A stretch of 64,000 nt of DNA from Oscheius dolichura. Its lineage: Eukaryota; Nematoda; Chromadorea; Rhabditida; Rhabditidae. The notes below the pieces were generated by a model, which was not told the origin of the DNA, did not search any database, and saw only the letters and a list, made by a program, of their open reading frames with translations. The translations under genes were made by a program, and so were the position numbers. The DNA is taken from positions 9,322,001 to 9,386,000 of the forward strand of contig OW051493.1 of assembly GCA_932521035.1 (NCBI GenBank). The letters run 5' to 3'. This document shows positions 47,131 through 57,400 of this stretch, piece by piece. How positions within the stretch are numbered: position 1 is the stretch's first letter; each line of letters begins with the position of its first letter.

Positions 47131-48153
47131 ATGCCTCTCTACGTCTCCCGTTTTGGTCATTTCCCCCATATTCTCAAGCTAGTCGTCCTCTTGCTCAATA
47201 TCTGCTTGATTATCGTCCTCTGCAAGTCGCCTACCCTCCCAGCAGGTATCGTTCTCTTATTATCTGGGTTATTTCCCTTCAGGATCCACAATAGTATGGA
47301 TTACTGTAGCTTTCTCCATTATTGTGGATGCCTTCTTCTCCGTGGTCATAATTCTGCAACTGGAACAGCGAATCTTCCCCCTCTGGGTCATATCCTACGG
47401 CCTACTGGTAATGTATAACTCATTTCCTCTATTCCTCGAGATTTTTGCTAGAGACCTTTAAATTTGTACCTTTCTGAGCTCAGATTACTGTAAAATAGTT
47501 AATTATGATCAGTGGGTCCCGTAACGAACGCTTTTTCCTGCGAAAAATCGGTAAAAATGGGCTAATATCCACTTCGAAGTCAGAGGGCGCCCGCGCCCGT
47601 ACAATCTCGGCAGCTGGCGGGTTTTTTGCTTGGATGCGTGGATTCTTTAGGCCGTTCTCCTGCCGAGATGTTACGGGTGGGGGTGTCGGGTCCTTTCTGG
47701 TCCATTACCAACGGAATTTATTCGGCTCTTTGATATTTTCACTAGCCGATCTTCAGTTTTTAGTGTTTTGAGCCAAATTTTCTATAGAAATAGTCAATTT
47801 TACCCTCTTGGTCCCACAACGAAGAGGAGAAATAACTTTTAACCGTGAAGAATCCATTAAAAATGGACTATTACCTGTTCTTTTAGGAACGATCAGTGTC
47901 GATGATCTTCCTCATCGCCTACTTCACCTGTATGTGGCTGATTTTCGGTGAATCGAAGCTAGCCAACAAGGGATGGTTCAACACGGCTGCTCTATTGTGT
48001 CTCGCCATGGCTGCGACGTATCTCGTCAATTTCACTCTATTTTTGAGGCAATGGATGAGAGAAGTCCGCGCTGCTCGTGAGTTTTGCCCCCTTTCCCCAG
48101 ATGAATAGTTAATTTCAGAGTCAGAGGAGAATCTTCTCCACGAGGAGGTCTAA
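47131..48153 (+). CDS. Four-TM (MARVEL-like) protein, tandem copy 1
   Basis: Four phase-consistent exons: 47131-47245, 47283-47407, 47887-48076 and 48119-48153; 154 aa. TMs are LKLVVLLLNICLIIVLC, STIVWITVAFSIIVDAFFSVV, SVSMIFLIAYFTCMWLIF and AALLCLAMAATYLVNFTLFL. There are small loops, no catalytic motifs and an acidic end (SEENLLHEEV). Size and topology resemble MARVEL-type vesicle/junction proteins, but that is inference from shape only. Exon sizes 115/125/190 are identical to those of the next gene. Intron 2 (479 nt) contains a composite repeat with a family-A palindrome. Confidence 0.8.
47485..47685. repeat. About 200-bp composite element containing a family-A palindrome
   Basis: GATTACTGTAAA, GTGGGTCCCGTAACGAACGC, then GCGCCCGTACAATCTCGGCA .. 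TGCCGAGATGTTACGGGTG. Second copy of the element at 38,150-38,360; it lies in intron 2 of tandem copy 1. Confidence 0.75.
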
Positions 48154-48298
48154 AAATGAAAGAGATAAATATAAACATTTATTCTATTTTGTTCTGTTTA
48201 TACTCGGTCCTTATCTAGTCGTTTTTCGATCTTTTTTGACCCAATGAGCCCGCTCCTTATCTCTGTGGCTGTTGCATTGATCGACTCGTCTCCTGGCC

Positions 48299-49275
48299 AT
48301 GTCCCTGTCCTTTTCCCGTCTTCGCCGTCTTCCTCACTCGTTTAAAGTCGTCTCTCTCGTCTTAAACTTCCTATTAATTGTAGCCCTACTTCGATCTCCT
48401 AGTCTACCAGCAGGTTAGTGAAGAAATCGACTTGATAGCCCATTTCCAAGGGGAATTCCAATGTTGTTTGCAAATTTGGCGGGCAGACCTTCAATTTTTT
48501 GCTTTCTGAGCCAGGATTATTGTAGAAAAATTCAATTCATCCCTGTGAGTTCCGTAACGAACGCTGCAACAGTAGAATACCCACTGGAAATGGACTATAC
48601 GCCATGTTTTCCGGCTGTTTTTCTCATTTTTTAGGTCTCTGGCCCCGTAGCGACTATATTTCCTCCTTTTCCTTATATTTATAACTTTTAGGAGGTTCTT
48701 TGGTCTGGTTTACGGTAGCCCTTGCCATTTGTTGGGATCTTTCCGTCGTAACTTTGCTTATTTTCGAATTAGAAGGTCAAATATTCCCGATACGGATTGT
48801 TACCTACAACAGTGCGGTGAGTCTTTCTCCGGGCCAGTAAGGCACATTTCCGATGCAAGGATTCTATAATATTTGGCATACTGTAATTAGTCTATGCACC
48901 AGAAAAGCGCAAAGCTGGCGCGCCTCCCCCGAAAATGCGCCTTACTGGCCCGGATCCGGTGCAGCTCCTATTCCATTCTCCTTCCAGGAATGTGCCAGTT
49001 CCCTGTCGTTGTCCATCTTCTATTTCATGTGTATGTGGTTAATAATCGGAGTGGGTGAGCTGACCCTGGGGGGATGGTTCACCACGGCGGCTGCCCTCTG
49101 CCTCTCCCTTGCTGTTGTCTATATTTTTAATTTTATATTCTTTCTCCGACAATGGATGGCCGAGCAGAGACAATCACGTACGTTTATTTACAGGAAAAAA
49201 GGAGAAATAATGAGACAAATTATAGGGTCACAGGCTAATTTATACGAAGATTTTGGATCATATGGGGCTCCATAG
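48299..49275 (+). CDS. Four-TM (MARVEL-like) protein, tandem copy 2
   Basis: Four phase-consistent exons: 48299-48413, 48692-48816, 48988-49177 and 49226-49275; 159 aa. It is clearly paralogous to copy 1: KVVSLVLNFLLIVALLRSPSLPAG against KLVVLLLNICLIIVLCKSPTLPAG, FEL/LQL EGQIFP against EQRIFP, and GGWFTTAAALCLSLAVVYIFNF against KGWFNTAALLCLAMAATYLVNF. Exon lengths of the first three exons are the same in both genes. The start ATG at 48,299 is only 145 bp after the stop of copy 1, a spacing compatible with a nematode operon. Intron 2 contains a family-B repeat. The function is unknown. Confidence 0.8.
48833..48965. repeat. Palindromic element, family B
   Basis: GGGCCAGTAAGGCACATTTC on the left; AAAATGCGCCTTACTGGCCC on the right; centre TTTGGCATACTGTAATTAG. 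The left arm is shortened. Intron 2 of tandem copy 2. Confidence 0.8.
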
Positions 49276-49363
49276 AAGACGGAAGAAGAAAAATATATGG
49301 AAAGAGAATAAATATTGGAAAATGGACTAGGGAGGATGACACTAGCTGGGGGACGGGAGGGGA

Positions 49364-52232
49364 CTAGAGGATGGAGGACCAGTCGAATTCGTCTTCCTCG
49401 GAGGAGAGAGAACTCTGAAGAGAGACGGATTGATTGGGAAAGGGAGCAGAGGGTCCCGGGAAGAATTTTGACTGTTTAGAGGGGGAAAATACCATACTTT
49501 TGGAAGAATGACCAGAAATGAAATTGAAATGGCTCGGTAGCCGGTAGTCCGATCCCCGGCACCCGTAAAATCTCGGCAGGTGAAAGGTATAAAGGCGACA
49601 AAGTTTTGTAACAGTTTTGAATAAAGATGAGGCAGCTACCGAGACTTTACGGGTGCAGGGGATCGGACTTTCGAGGACTGAGCCGAGCCAGCCTGAGGCG
49701 CGCCCTTGAATAGCTTGCCTAAGGCGGGTAACCATTTTTGGTCGGTTCCTGGTCACTTTTTCTGATTAGAAACGTTCTTGCCTAACAAAAGAACCCATAA
49801 TTTGCTGATTTGCGCGGATTTGAGCTGTGTGTAGCTTGTGGCCCCCTGCCCCTCCTCTCTTACCCGTCGATGAATAGAAGCCGACGACGGGCAGCTGAAG
49901 TCATCAATATCCGATGGAGGAACTGAAATTGTTTCTTTTCTTTTTATAAAATTCTCTATTGGAAAATAAAATAAAAATAATTATATAGGTAGTCTAAAAA
50001 AGGTGATTTCTAACGGGGTGTCTACGAGTGCAACAGAAAGGAAAGAGGAGGACTAGAGAGGATTACCTCGTTGATTCTTTTGGGCACTCGGAATTCGCGA
50101 ATGTAAAAAGTCTGCAAATTTTAAATTTTTATAGATTATAGTAAATTAAAAAGAAATGGAAAATATAAAAATTGGTGGAAAAGTGGAGGAGAAGAGTACT
50201 TACGAGAGAAACGATCCACTTCGAGATTGTTCAGCTCTTCCTCGTTACTGTAATCGACGCCGGCGGCTTCCAGGCCAATTTTTAACCAGTCAATTTGAGC
50301 ATCCTGGAATGGCAGAACATTTAGGATATAGTTATTTATATAAAAACTATTCTAGACTAAGGAAAACAGTAAACATCTCGCTTGGACTGTCGAAATGACC
50401 GAGATGAGCCTTCTTCGCCCTTTGCGCGCCTATATTTTCACTTACCGCGGTTTGCCAAGGCTAGAATATGTTCTCTAATCAATATTTTAATTTTATAATG
50501 TATATAAAACATTTTACAGCCTATATTTTTGGCAATTATTGAAAATGTGGCCCTAATTAGGGCTGTTTTCAGGAGAATAAGCCTTGGTATACGGTAGTCA
50601 GCGCACCTGCACCCGTAAAATCTCGGCAGAAGAATAATATTTGAAGCTGACGCTCTTTTATAGTCAATTCGAATAAAAAGAAAATTCCTGCCGAGATTTT
50701 ACGGGTGTAAGCGCGCTGATTACCGTATACCGAGCCGGAGCACTACCCTGGGTAATTTTTGACCCGTAGAACCTATTTCTGTTTGATTTTTTTTTTGTGT
50801 AAACGGGCTAGAAGATGTAAAAATCCTAGATCTCGGTCCTCTCCTCAAAAAAATTCAGAAATATACTCTCTAGCTGGTCGAAACAACCCTAGAAGCGGTT
50901 TGCTCGGGGAAAAGGCCGAAAAGAAGCGAATATCGTGTTTTCTGAATAGAATTTTATATTTTCAAGTGAATTTAGACTACTGTAACCTATAAGCGAATAA
51001 AAAAAGGTATCATATACACAACTTTTCGACAACTGGGCCACTAGGAGCGTAGAGCCGGCGCCGCGCCCACAATCAGTAACTGTACCTCTTCGTTCTGTTG
51101 ATTTGGCGGTTTATGATGAAAAACTTGATCGTAGACTTGTTTAAAGCTGGCTGATAAATCATGAGAGGCGAATAGCACCAAATCATTGAGATTATCCTCG
51201 TGGGCCGGCTCGAGAACCTCCGGCTCCAGTGGTTTGTGGACAACCACAGAGCGCTGCTTTACTGTACCCTAAAAATATATTTTTTATTGCTTGGGAATAT
51301 TTTTACCCCGTCGAAGAGAGAAATTGTAGCCGGATCGATGCTGCGATCATCGTAGATCAGGGAATTTCGGCTGGTTTCACTGCTGGTTGTGGAAATTCGC
51401 TTTTGTAGCCGATCTAGATGTTTTTTTTTATTTATTGGGAATATTTTTCTGTACTTTTGAGGTACATTCTCTCGACGAGAGGATTAATCCGGGTTGGGGA
51501 ACCATCCAACGAGCGGCGTTTCTTATCCTCCGGTGAGGCAATTACCCAATAGCTGCCTTTTTCACCTTCTCGCTTATCGAGACGCTTGAATTGACGATTC
51601 AGCGAGAGATTGTGACGAATTGAGTTCTAAATTTATTTATTTTATTATATTTGTATTATTCTGTGGTCAAAAACTTATTAGATTTGCTTTTATTGAAAGA
51701 GAGGAACATTAGAGCCATTATTCTGTTATTTTCATTATTTTAGAAGATAAAATTAGCTTATATGAACAGTTTTAGATGTCTAAAAATTCTTTTTTGACGT
51801 CTTTTCCATTTACAGCAAAGAATAAAACAATAATTATATTTCAAAAAAGTAAAAATCATCAAATAAACCTACCTTCCAGCTTAGGCTGTTATTATTACGG
51901 AAGAAGGGAAAATTATCCGATACAAATTGATAAATTCCACTCAAAGTGCATCTGAAATATAGAGAAAGTACTTTTACAATTATAAAAATAATAATAAAAA
52001 CATTCTAATCTGTAATTTGATAGAAGAAGTAATACCTTTTATCCGGGCGGTCCTCGATAGCCATCCTAATGAGCTGAGCATAAGAATACGGCGGTTTTTC
52101 GGCCGATGATTTCTTGACCACCGGTACGACTTCTACAACCGGAGCAATTTCCGAAGAACACGGCTGCTCTGCTCCCCCGCCTTTTGCCAGCAGCCAATTC
52201 AATCCGCAGAGGCTGTTATTCAACTCGGTCAT
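49364..52232 (-). CDS. Forkhead-box transcription factor
   Basis: From ATG 52232 (MTELNNSLCGLNWLL..) to TAG 49364-49366. Exons: 52232-52036, 51951-51873, 51626-51455, 51413-51307, about 51273-51086, about 50308-50213, about 50111-50067, and a last exon ending at 49364. The winged-helix domain spans three exons: KPPYSYAQLIRMAIEDRPDKR, CTLSGIYQFVSDNFPFFRNN and NSIRHNLSLNRQFKRLDK. All core recognition-helix residues (SIRHNLSLN) are present. The C-terminus is acidic/aromatic (EEDEFDWSSIL), a plausible activation segment. AQLI..LSGIY recalls FOXK, but I cannot assign the subfamily with confidence. The acceptor of the last exon was not fixed, because the intron before it carries a family-A element. 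An upstream exon is possible, since the start ATG lies 3 nt after a TTTTAG acceptor-like sequence. Confidence 0.85.
49531..49687. repeat. Palindromic element, family A, longest-armed copy
   Basis: About 157 bp. Ends GGCTCGGTAGCC.. and ..GACTGAGCCGAGCC; middle arms TAGTCCGATCCCC / GGGGATCGGACT; common inner arms; core TATAAAGGCGACAAAG .. GAATAAAGATGA. In the last intron of the forkhead gene. Confidence 0.9.
50583..50734. repeat. Palindromic element, family A, alternative outer arms
   Basis: Inner arms as in the rest of the family, but outer arms are TTGGTATACGGTAGTCAGCGC and GCGCTGATTACCGTATACCGA, unrelated to the CCGATCCCC arms of other copies yet complementary to each other. In a forkhead intron. 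Confidence 0.9.
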
Positions 52233-53127
52233 ACCCTAAAATGGGGAAATCGGGAATATGGAAGAGAGATCATGACAAGCAGTGGGCTGGAAGGTGAATG
52301 AGAGCCTAATTTGCCTGGGGGAGGCACCTGGCAATCGATGGGCCAGGTGCGAAGGGGGAGAGCGCAAGGGGCGGGAACGGCTTCCTTGGAGATGAACGAG
52401 GGAGGAATGAATCATCAGAGAACGAAACATGACAAAGTCTGGTGCTGGTCATCTGCATAGCGAAAGACTTTGAAAAAGCAAAATACTTAGAATAAAATAA
52501 CAAATCTATGAAATAAAGAGAATATATATATTTTTTATTTTGTATATAAACAAATATTTGGAAGGGAGACAGCAAAAGCCGGTGATTGCATACCTTCCTG
52601 ATTAGGCTCTCTTGACCTGGCTAATTGATGGGAAGCGGCATGCCTATTTTACTCATTAGAGTACCAGGCGGTGGGACTGCACCTGGCGGATAATTGTCGG
52701 GCTTCCTTCACGCAATGAGGCCAGCCGGTGGGTGGATCGGGCTCTGAAATCGAGGAAATTCGACAGAAAAGGTTGAATATATCGTGAAAAATGGCAAACA
52801 TCGAAATTGTCGTTCAAAATTCCGCACAATGGGCTGCCACTCTGCCAGGTAACCCAAGTGAAAAAAAAATAGGAAAAAACGTTTTTGTCACGTGCCATTT
52901 TCGGCAACAAGCAGAAGACGGCAATTCGTATTGTGTCTGGTCGGTGGTAATTTTCTGTTGCTGTGTTTGTAAAGGCTGATAGATTGTATTCAATTTCAAG
53001 ACGACGCGTAACTCTTGCAAAACTAGATCGTATTGTGTACATTTGTTAGCATTTAGTGAAAATGCCTATGCTCTTTTTATAACATGCTTTGCTTTCGCTC
53101 AATTTATGTATTCCATTTTCAGTAATA
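52233..53127. other. Divergent intergenic region between forkhead and Argonaute genes
   Basis: No supported gene. Contains a small hairpin at about 52,326-52,352 (GCACCTGGC / GGCCAGGTGC around ATCGATGG). Open frames on both strands at 52,650-53,040 have no family features. It should contain promoters for the genes on either side. Confidence 0.45.
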
Positions 53128-56100
53128 ATGTCAGAAGAGGATCTCATCAGTTTTGATGATGATATATCTGTCAGCTGCTTATCTAGCCCTCCGCCTACTC
53201 CAATCAATTCTAATCATCGCCTACGTGAATCTGTAGAAAACGTGTTCATCAGCAGAACTATTGTGCAAAATGTCCAAATCGTCTCTCGTTCTGGTAGTTG
53301 CATTGATCCTATTGTAATGTGGATGTTTAGGACATATTGATGATGACACGCTTTCTATTACCTCACAAAGTTCGGGCGCTAAAACGCCTTGTTCTGCCGT
53401 GAACACATCTGTTGAAGAAATTCAACAGGTACTTGGAGGAATGTCGGTCCAGGAGAGAACTAATAAGACTACTGTCATTACATCATCATCGCACACAAGT
53501 GTATGTGTTTTAATATGACCAACCATGCTCAAATATTTCAGTACTACGGCCCAAAAAAGCCAGCTGTTATCATGGCGAAAAAGAAGGCGCCTGCTTTGCG
53601 CGAAGGCAAAGAGCAGGTTCGTCTTCTGACTAACTTCTACACACTTCAAGGTAGTGTTCTATATACTTCATTATAAACTACATGTTGCAGTGCGTAACAA
53701 AGTTGTCTATCGCTACGATATTAACGTAACCTTAATGAGACCCGCTGGCTGTAATAATTTAAATCTCGCCAAGGGATGTCGTGATGAGTATGTCGTATAT
53801 CAGTCTTGATTGTATATAATGAGTTTTAGTAACGCTCGTACAGAGAGTCATCAAGTTTGTCTAGAAGCTTTGAAGCGTGCTCTTGAAACATATCGTTTGA
53901 TCCGTGAAGGTGCTGGATTTGTCTATGACGGAGCTTCTATCATGTTCTCTTCGGATTCGCTCGAGATGGCCCTTAAACCGGTATTTTTTTATAAGCGCTA
54001 GTTGTTCTACATAATTGCTTTGTAGCATGGAAACACACTAACACTTCCTGTTGATCAGCTGCCTCCCCAAATCAGAAAGAAGCTTGATCGTTTTCCTGAA
54101 ATTACCGACATATGCATCGAGTTCCAACCGTGCAAGGATTTCGCTGCACAGTTTGACATTGTTTCTTTATTATAAATTTAAAATATATGTTCATGATTCA
54201 GGCTAATTTTCAAAGTGCACACAACCAGCGTGACGTGGCACACTTGGACAGAACCTGGAAACAATTCTTCGAAATGCTGACTAACCAATCCAGTAAGCTT
54301 GCTGGATTTTCACTTCCAATGCTCTCGTTTTAGGCGTTACTTCGGGAAGATACTTCTGTTTCGGCGCGGGAAAGCTTTTTCCTACCCAAGGACAACGAGA
54401 AAACGCTCGTGGAGGACAAGAGAGAGTGTTAGGGGCTAACAAAGGAATTAAATTTATCCAAGCAGCTTCTGACAGTAACCGAATCATACCTGCTCTTGTT
54501 CTAGACGGTATGAGACGCGAAAAAAATATTTACATTTCTTTTACAGCTAAAATTGGTCAATTCTTCAAATCCCAAAGCCTTATCGCAACAGTCTGCGAGT
54601 TTATGAGATGGCCGCTAGATGGTTTCCAACCCTTCAACTTTGAGCAGGACCCCTGCTTTCCGGGAAGAATGAACAAACAGTGGAAAGCTGTGAATGACTA
54701 TATTAAAGGTATTGCTTAACTAATTTCGTAATAATCATGTTGTAGGACTGCGTCTCATTTATACCAGCTCCACAAGCGGCGAATATTCTTTCATCGCTAG
54801 CGGAATTTCTGATTTCCCTCTGGAAGTAGCAGAGGAGAAAAACTTCAACGGTCAAATGATTCCAACGGCCGAGCGTTTTCCCGATTTAAATAAGCAGCAC
54901 CATCGTTTCCACTGGCCTGTTGTTTTGGTCAGAATGAAAGAAAATGGACGGTAATTCATTAGCGAAACATAATTATTTGCTAGTTCAGATTTGTCGATAA
55001 AAGGTACCCAATGGATCTTCTGCAGGTTGCGCCCTATCAACGTGTTCCTAAAAACAAGCAAGTAGATGATCCAGTAAGTTCAAAAGAAGACGTTTGTACA
55101 TAATAATTTTAGCCTAGAGCTGGTCCACCACAGAATCGTTTTAGAGATATTAGTAGCCTTATGAATCAGTTGGATTTGGATCAGGGCGGCTCTAGGAACG
55201 TCTTCTTAAACGCGTAAGTTTTACTGCAGCTACGCATTCACGGATTCTTTTTTTCAGGTTCGGTGTTTCTCTTTCCGAGCGTCCTATTCAAGTAGATGCA
55301 ATTAGACGTGAGCGCCCAAAAATTCTTTATAACAACAGAAGCGGTGTACACGCGATCACAACAGATACTGAAAAGGTAACCTAGTAGTGCGACATTCACC
55401 TATAGAAATAAAATCTTTAGGCTAGTTGGAAAATGGATTTGCAAGACCAATACGTGGGCCCGGGCAAAGTAGATCTTCTTTTCATTGCCCATACATGCCA
55501 CCAACAAATAGCTCAAGACATGACGAATTCAATAAAAAATATGGCTAGGAAGCGAGGAATGAATCTGGAAAATACCTTCCTCTATGGATATGATGAACGA
55601 GCTGAACCAAGAAAAAATCTCGATCATGTAAGCTTATATTCTTGCAGAATTATGCATATACCTTCAGCTTTTTGCTAACATAGAAGCTGAGAAGAAGAAG
55701 GGAAGTTTCCCGGATCATATACTCGTTGTTTATATTGACAAGCTAGCCAACAAGAGTCATGGTAATGTGTTCAAAATCTCTTCAATTCGAAGGTTTAGGT
55801 CTCCTGAAGTTGTATGAACGTAAGCATCTTGTTCTGACTCAACACATTACTACGGAAATTGCCCGCAAGCTCATCCAGCAAGCCAACACTTGCAGCAATA
55901 TTGTAAACAAACTGAATTGTAAGCTGCATGGTCTCAACCATTCTATCAAGCCCGATGCCTTTACGTAAGTTTCTTTTAAAGTTTTCATTGTTAGCATTTT
56001 CAGACAAAATTCTTGGGTTAATAATAACAAAACGATGATAATTGGCTATGATGTCGCCCATCCTCCACCACAGTTGCGAAGCGAAATCTTGGATAAGAAG

Positions 56101-57039
56101 CCGCCATTGTCTCCGTCCGTAGTTGGACTGTCATTTAATGGTGGACCGCATAGTGAAACTTTCATCGGAGACTTCCACTATCAAGCACCAAGAAAAGAAG
56201 AAGTGAGCGATCATGTACTGGTCAGCAGAATGAAGTGGATGCTCACTTTGTTCACAAAACATCGCGGAGGCTTGCCAGAGAACATTTTCATTTACCGCGA
56301 CGGAGTATCCGAGGGGCAATATGCGATGGTTTGTGTTATTTGCTATTTGTCTAGTTTATTTATTATAGACCATTGAGCGTGAACTCGAAGCCATCAAACA
56401 AGGGGTCGACGAGTTCTGTAACATGAGCAATATTCAAGCCTACAGACCTCGCTATGTGTTACTCATCGTCACTAAAAGACACAACACTCGTTTTGTAAGG
56501 GAAACTTACAAAGGTATGTGTTCTTACTCCGAAATCTAGACTTACTTATTAGGCATTGAAAATTCACTTCCCGGAACTGTGGTTGATACTGGTATTGTAA
56601 GAAACGACGTCACAGAATTCCATCTTCAAGGACATCGCGTTTTGCAAGGTATAGTCGGAGTTATGTAGCTTACGAGTTTTAGGCACCGGTAAAACGCCAT
56701 CTTATGTTGTCCTTGTGGACGAATTGGACCTTTCTTCGGACGAAATGCAGTCATTCACCCTTGCCTTGTGCTTCTCTCACCAGATCTTTGAAGGTTCTGT
56801 GAGTCTCCCTGAGCCAGTTTATCAAGCAGATGAATGGGCTAAGCGAGGAAACGACCTTTGGAGGTAAGAGTACAGTCAGCAATAATCATTAGTCTTTTAG
56901 AACCTATGAAGAACGCTATGAGATGACCAAGTGCAAGAGTAACGGCGACTACTGTACGGCCCCAATCGACTTTGAAGTGATGACCAATACCCTCGCCTTT
57001 TGGAACACCAAGCTGGAGACGACTCGTGTCAATGCCTAA
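53128..57039 (+). CDS. Argonaute protein, WAGO/CSR-1-like, with catalytic tetrad residues
   Basis: From ATG 53128 (MSEEDLISFDDDISV..) to TAA 57037-57039, with about 20 short introns; roughly 1,000 aa. The N-terminal 130 residues are Ser/Thr-rich and probably disordered. The N domain, PAZ region (SAHNQRDVAHLDRTWKQFF; GFQPFNFEQDPCFPGRMNKQ) and MID follow. The PIWI domain has GYDVAHPPP (Asp 1), RDGVSEGQY (Asp 2) and QGHRVLQGTGKTPSYVVLVDE (His), with an Asp-rich or Glu-bearing loop between (SFNGGPHSETF). Thus D-D-H is complete, so slicing is possible. The form QGTxKTPxYxVLVDE is what I recall for the worm-specific WAGO clade, where most members have lost the tetrad but CSR-1 keeps it; this gene fits that exception. 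An AATAAA follows near 57,137. Confidence 0.85.
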
Positions 57040-57400
57040 GATACCTTTTCCCTCCTGAACCACTTGTTTTTATTTTTTCCCCTGCCTAGAAATTTTTTTG
57101 TTATGTATAGTTTTCTGTTATCTTATTGTCAGTGCAATAAATTGACTGACTATCAATGTTTTTTTTCGGTGGTGATGGGACATTATGCAAGGGTAGGGAA
57201 AGCATCTGACATTCCCTGAAAAATTGAGCAATTGCCTGATTATTCGAGATAGGGTATTCATCCATTGAGAGGACGTGGTGATTCAGTTGTGTATTGTGCT
57301 AAACCTGCTTCGTAGACTACGTCGGAGGTCGGCTACAGAACTCGTCGGTAGATCTCCGTGCCCCGATAATGGCTAAGGACAGTCGTCCAGCCGAATCTAC

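Noticed and set aside
12999-50734. CRISPR-like array
   Set aside because: The repeated words are inverted pairs, irregularly spaced over 38 kb, and the genome is eukaryotic.
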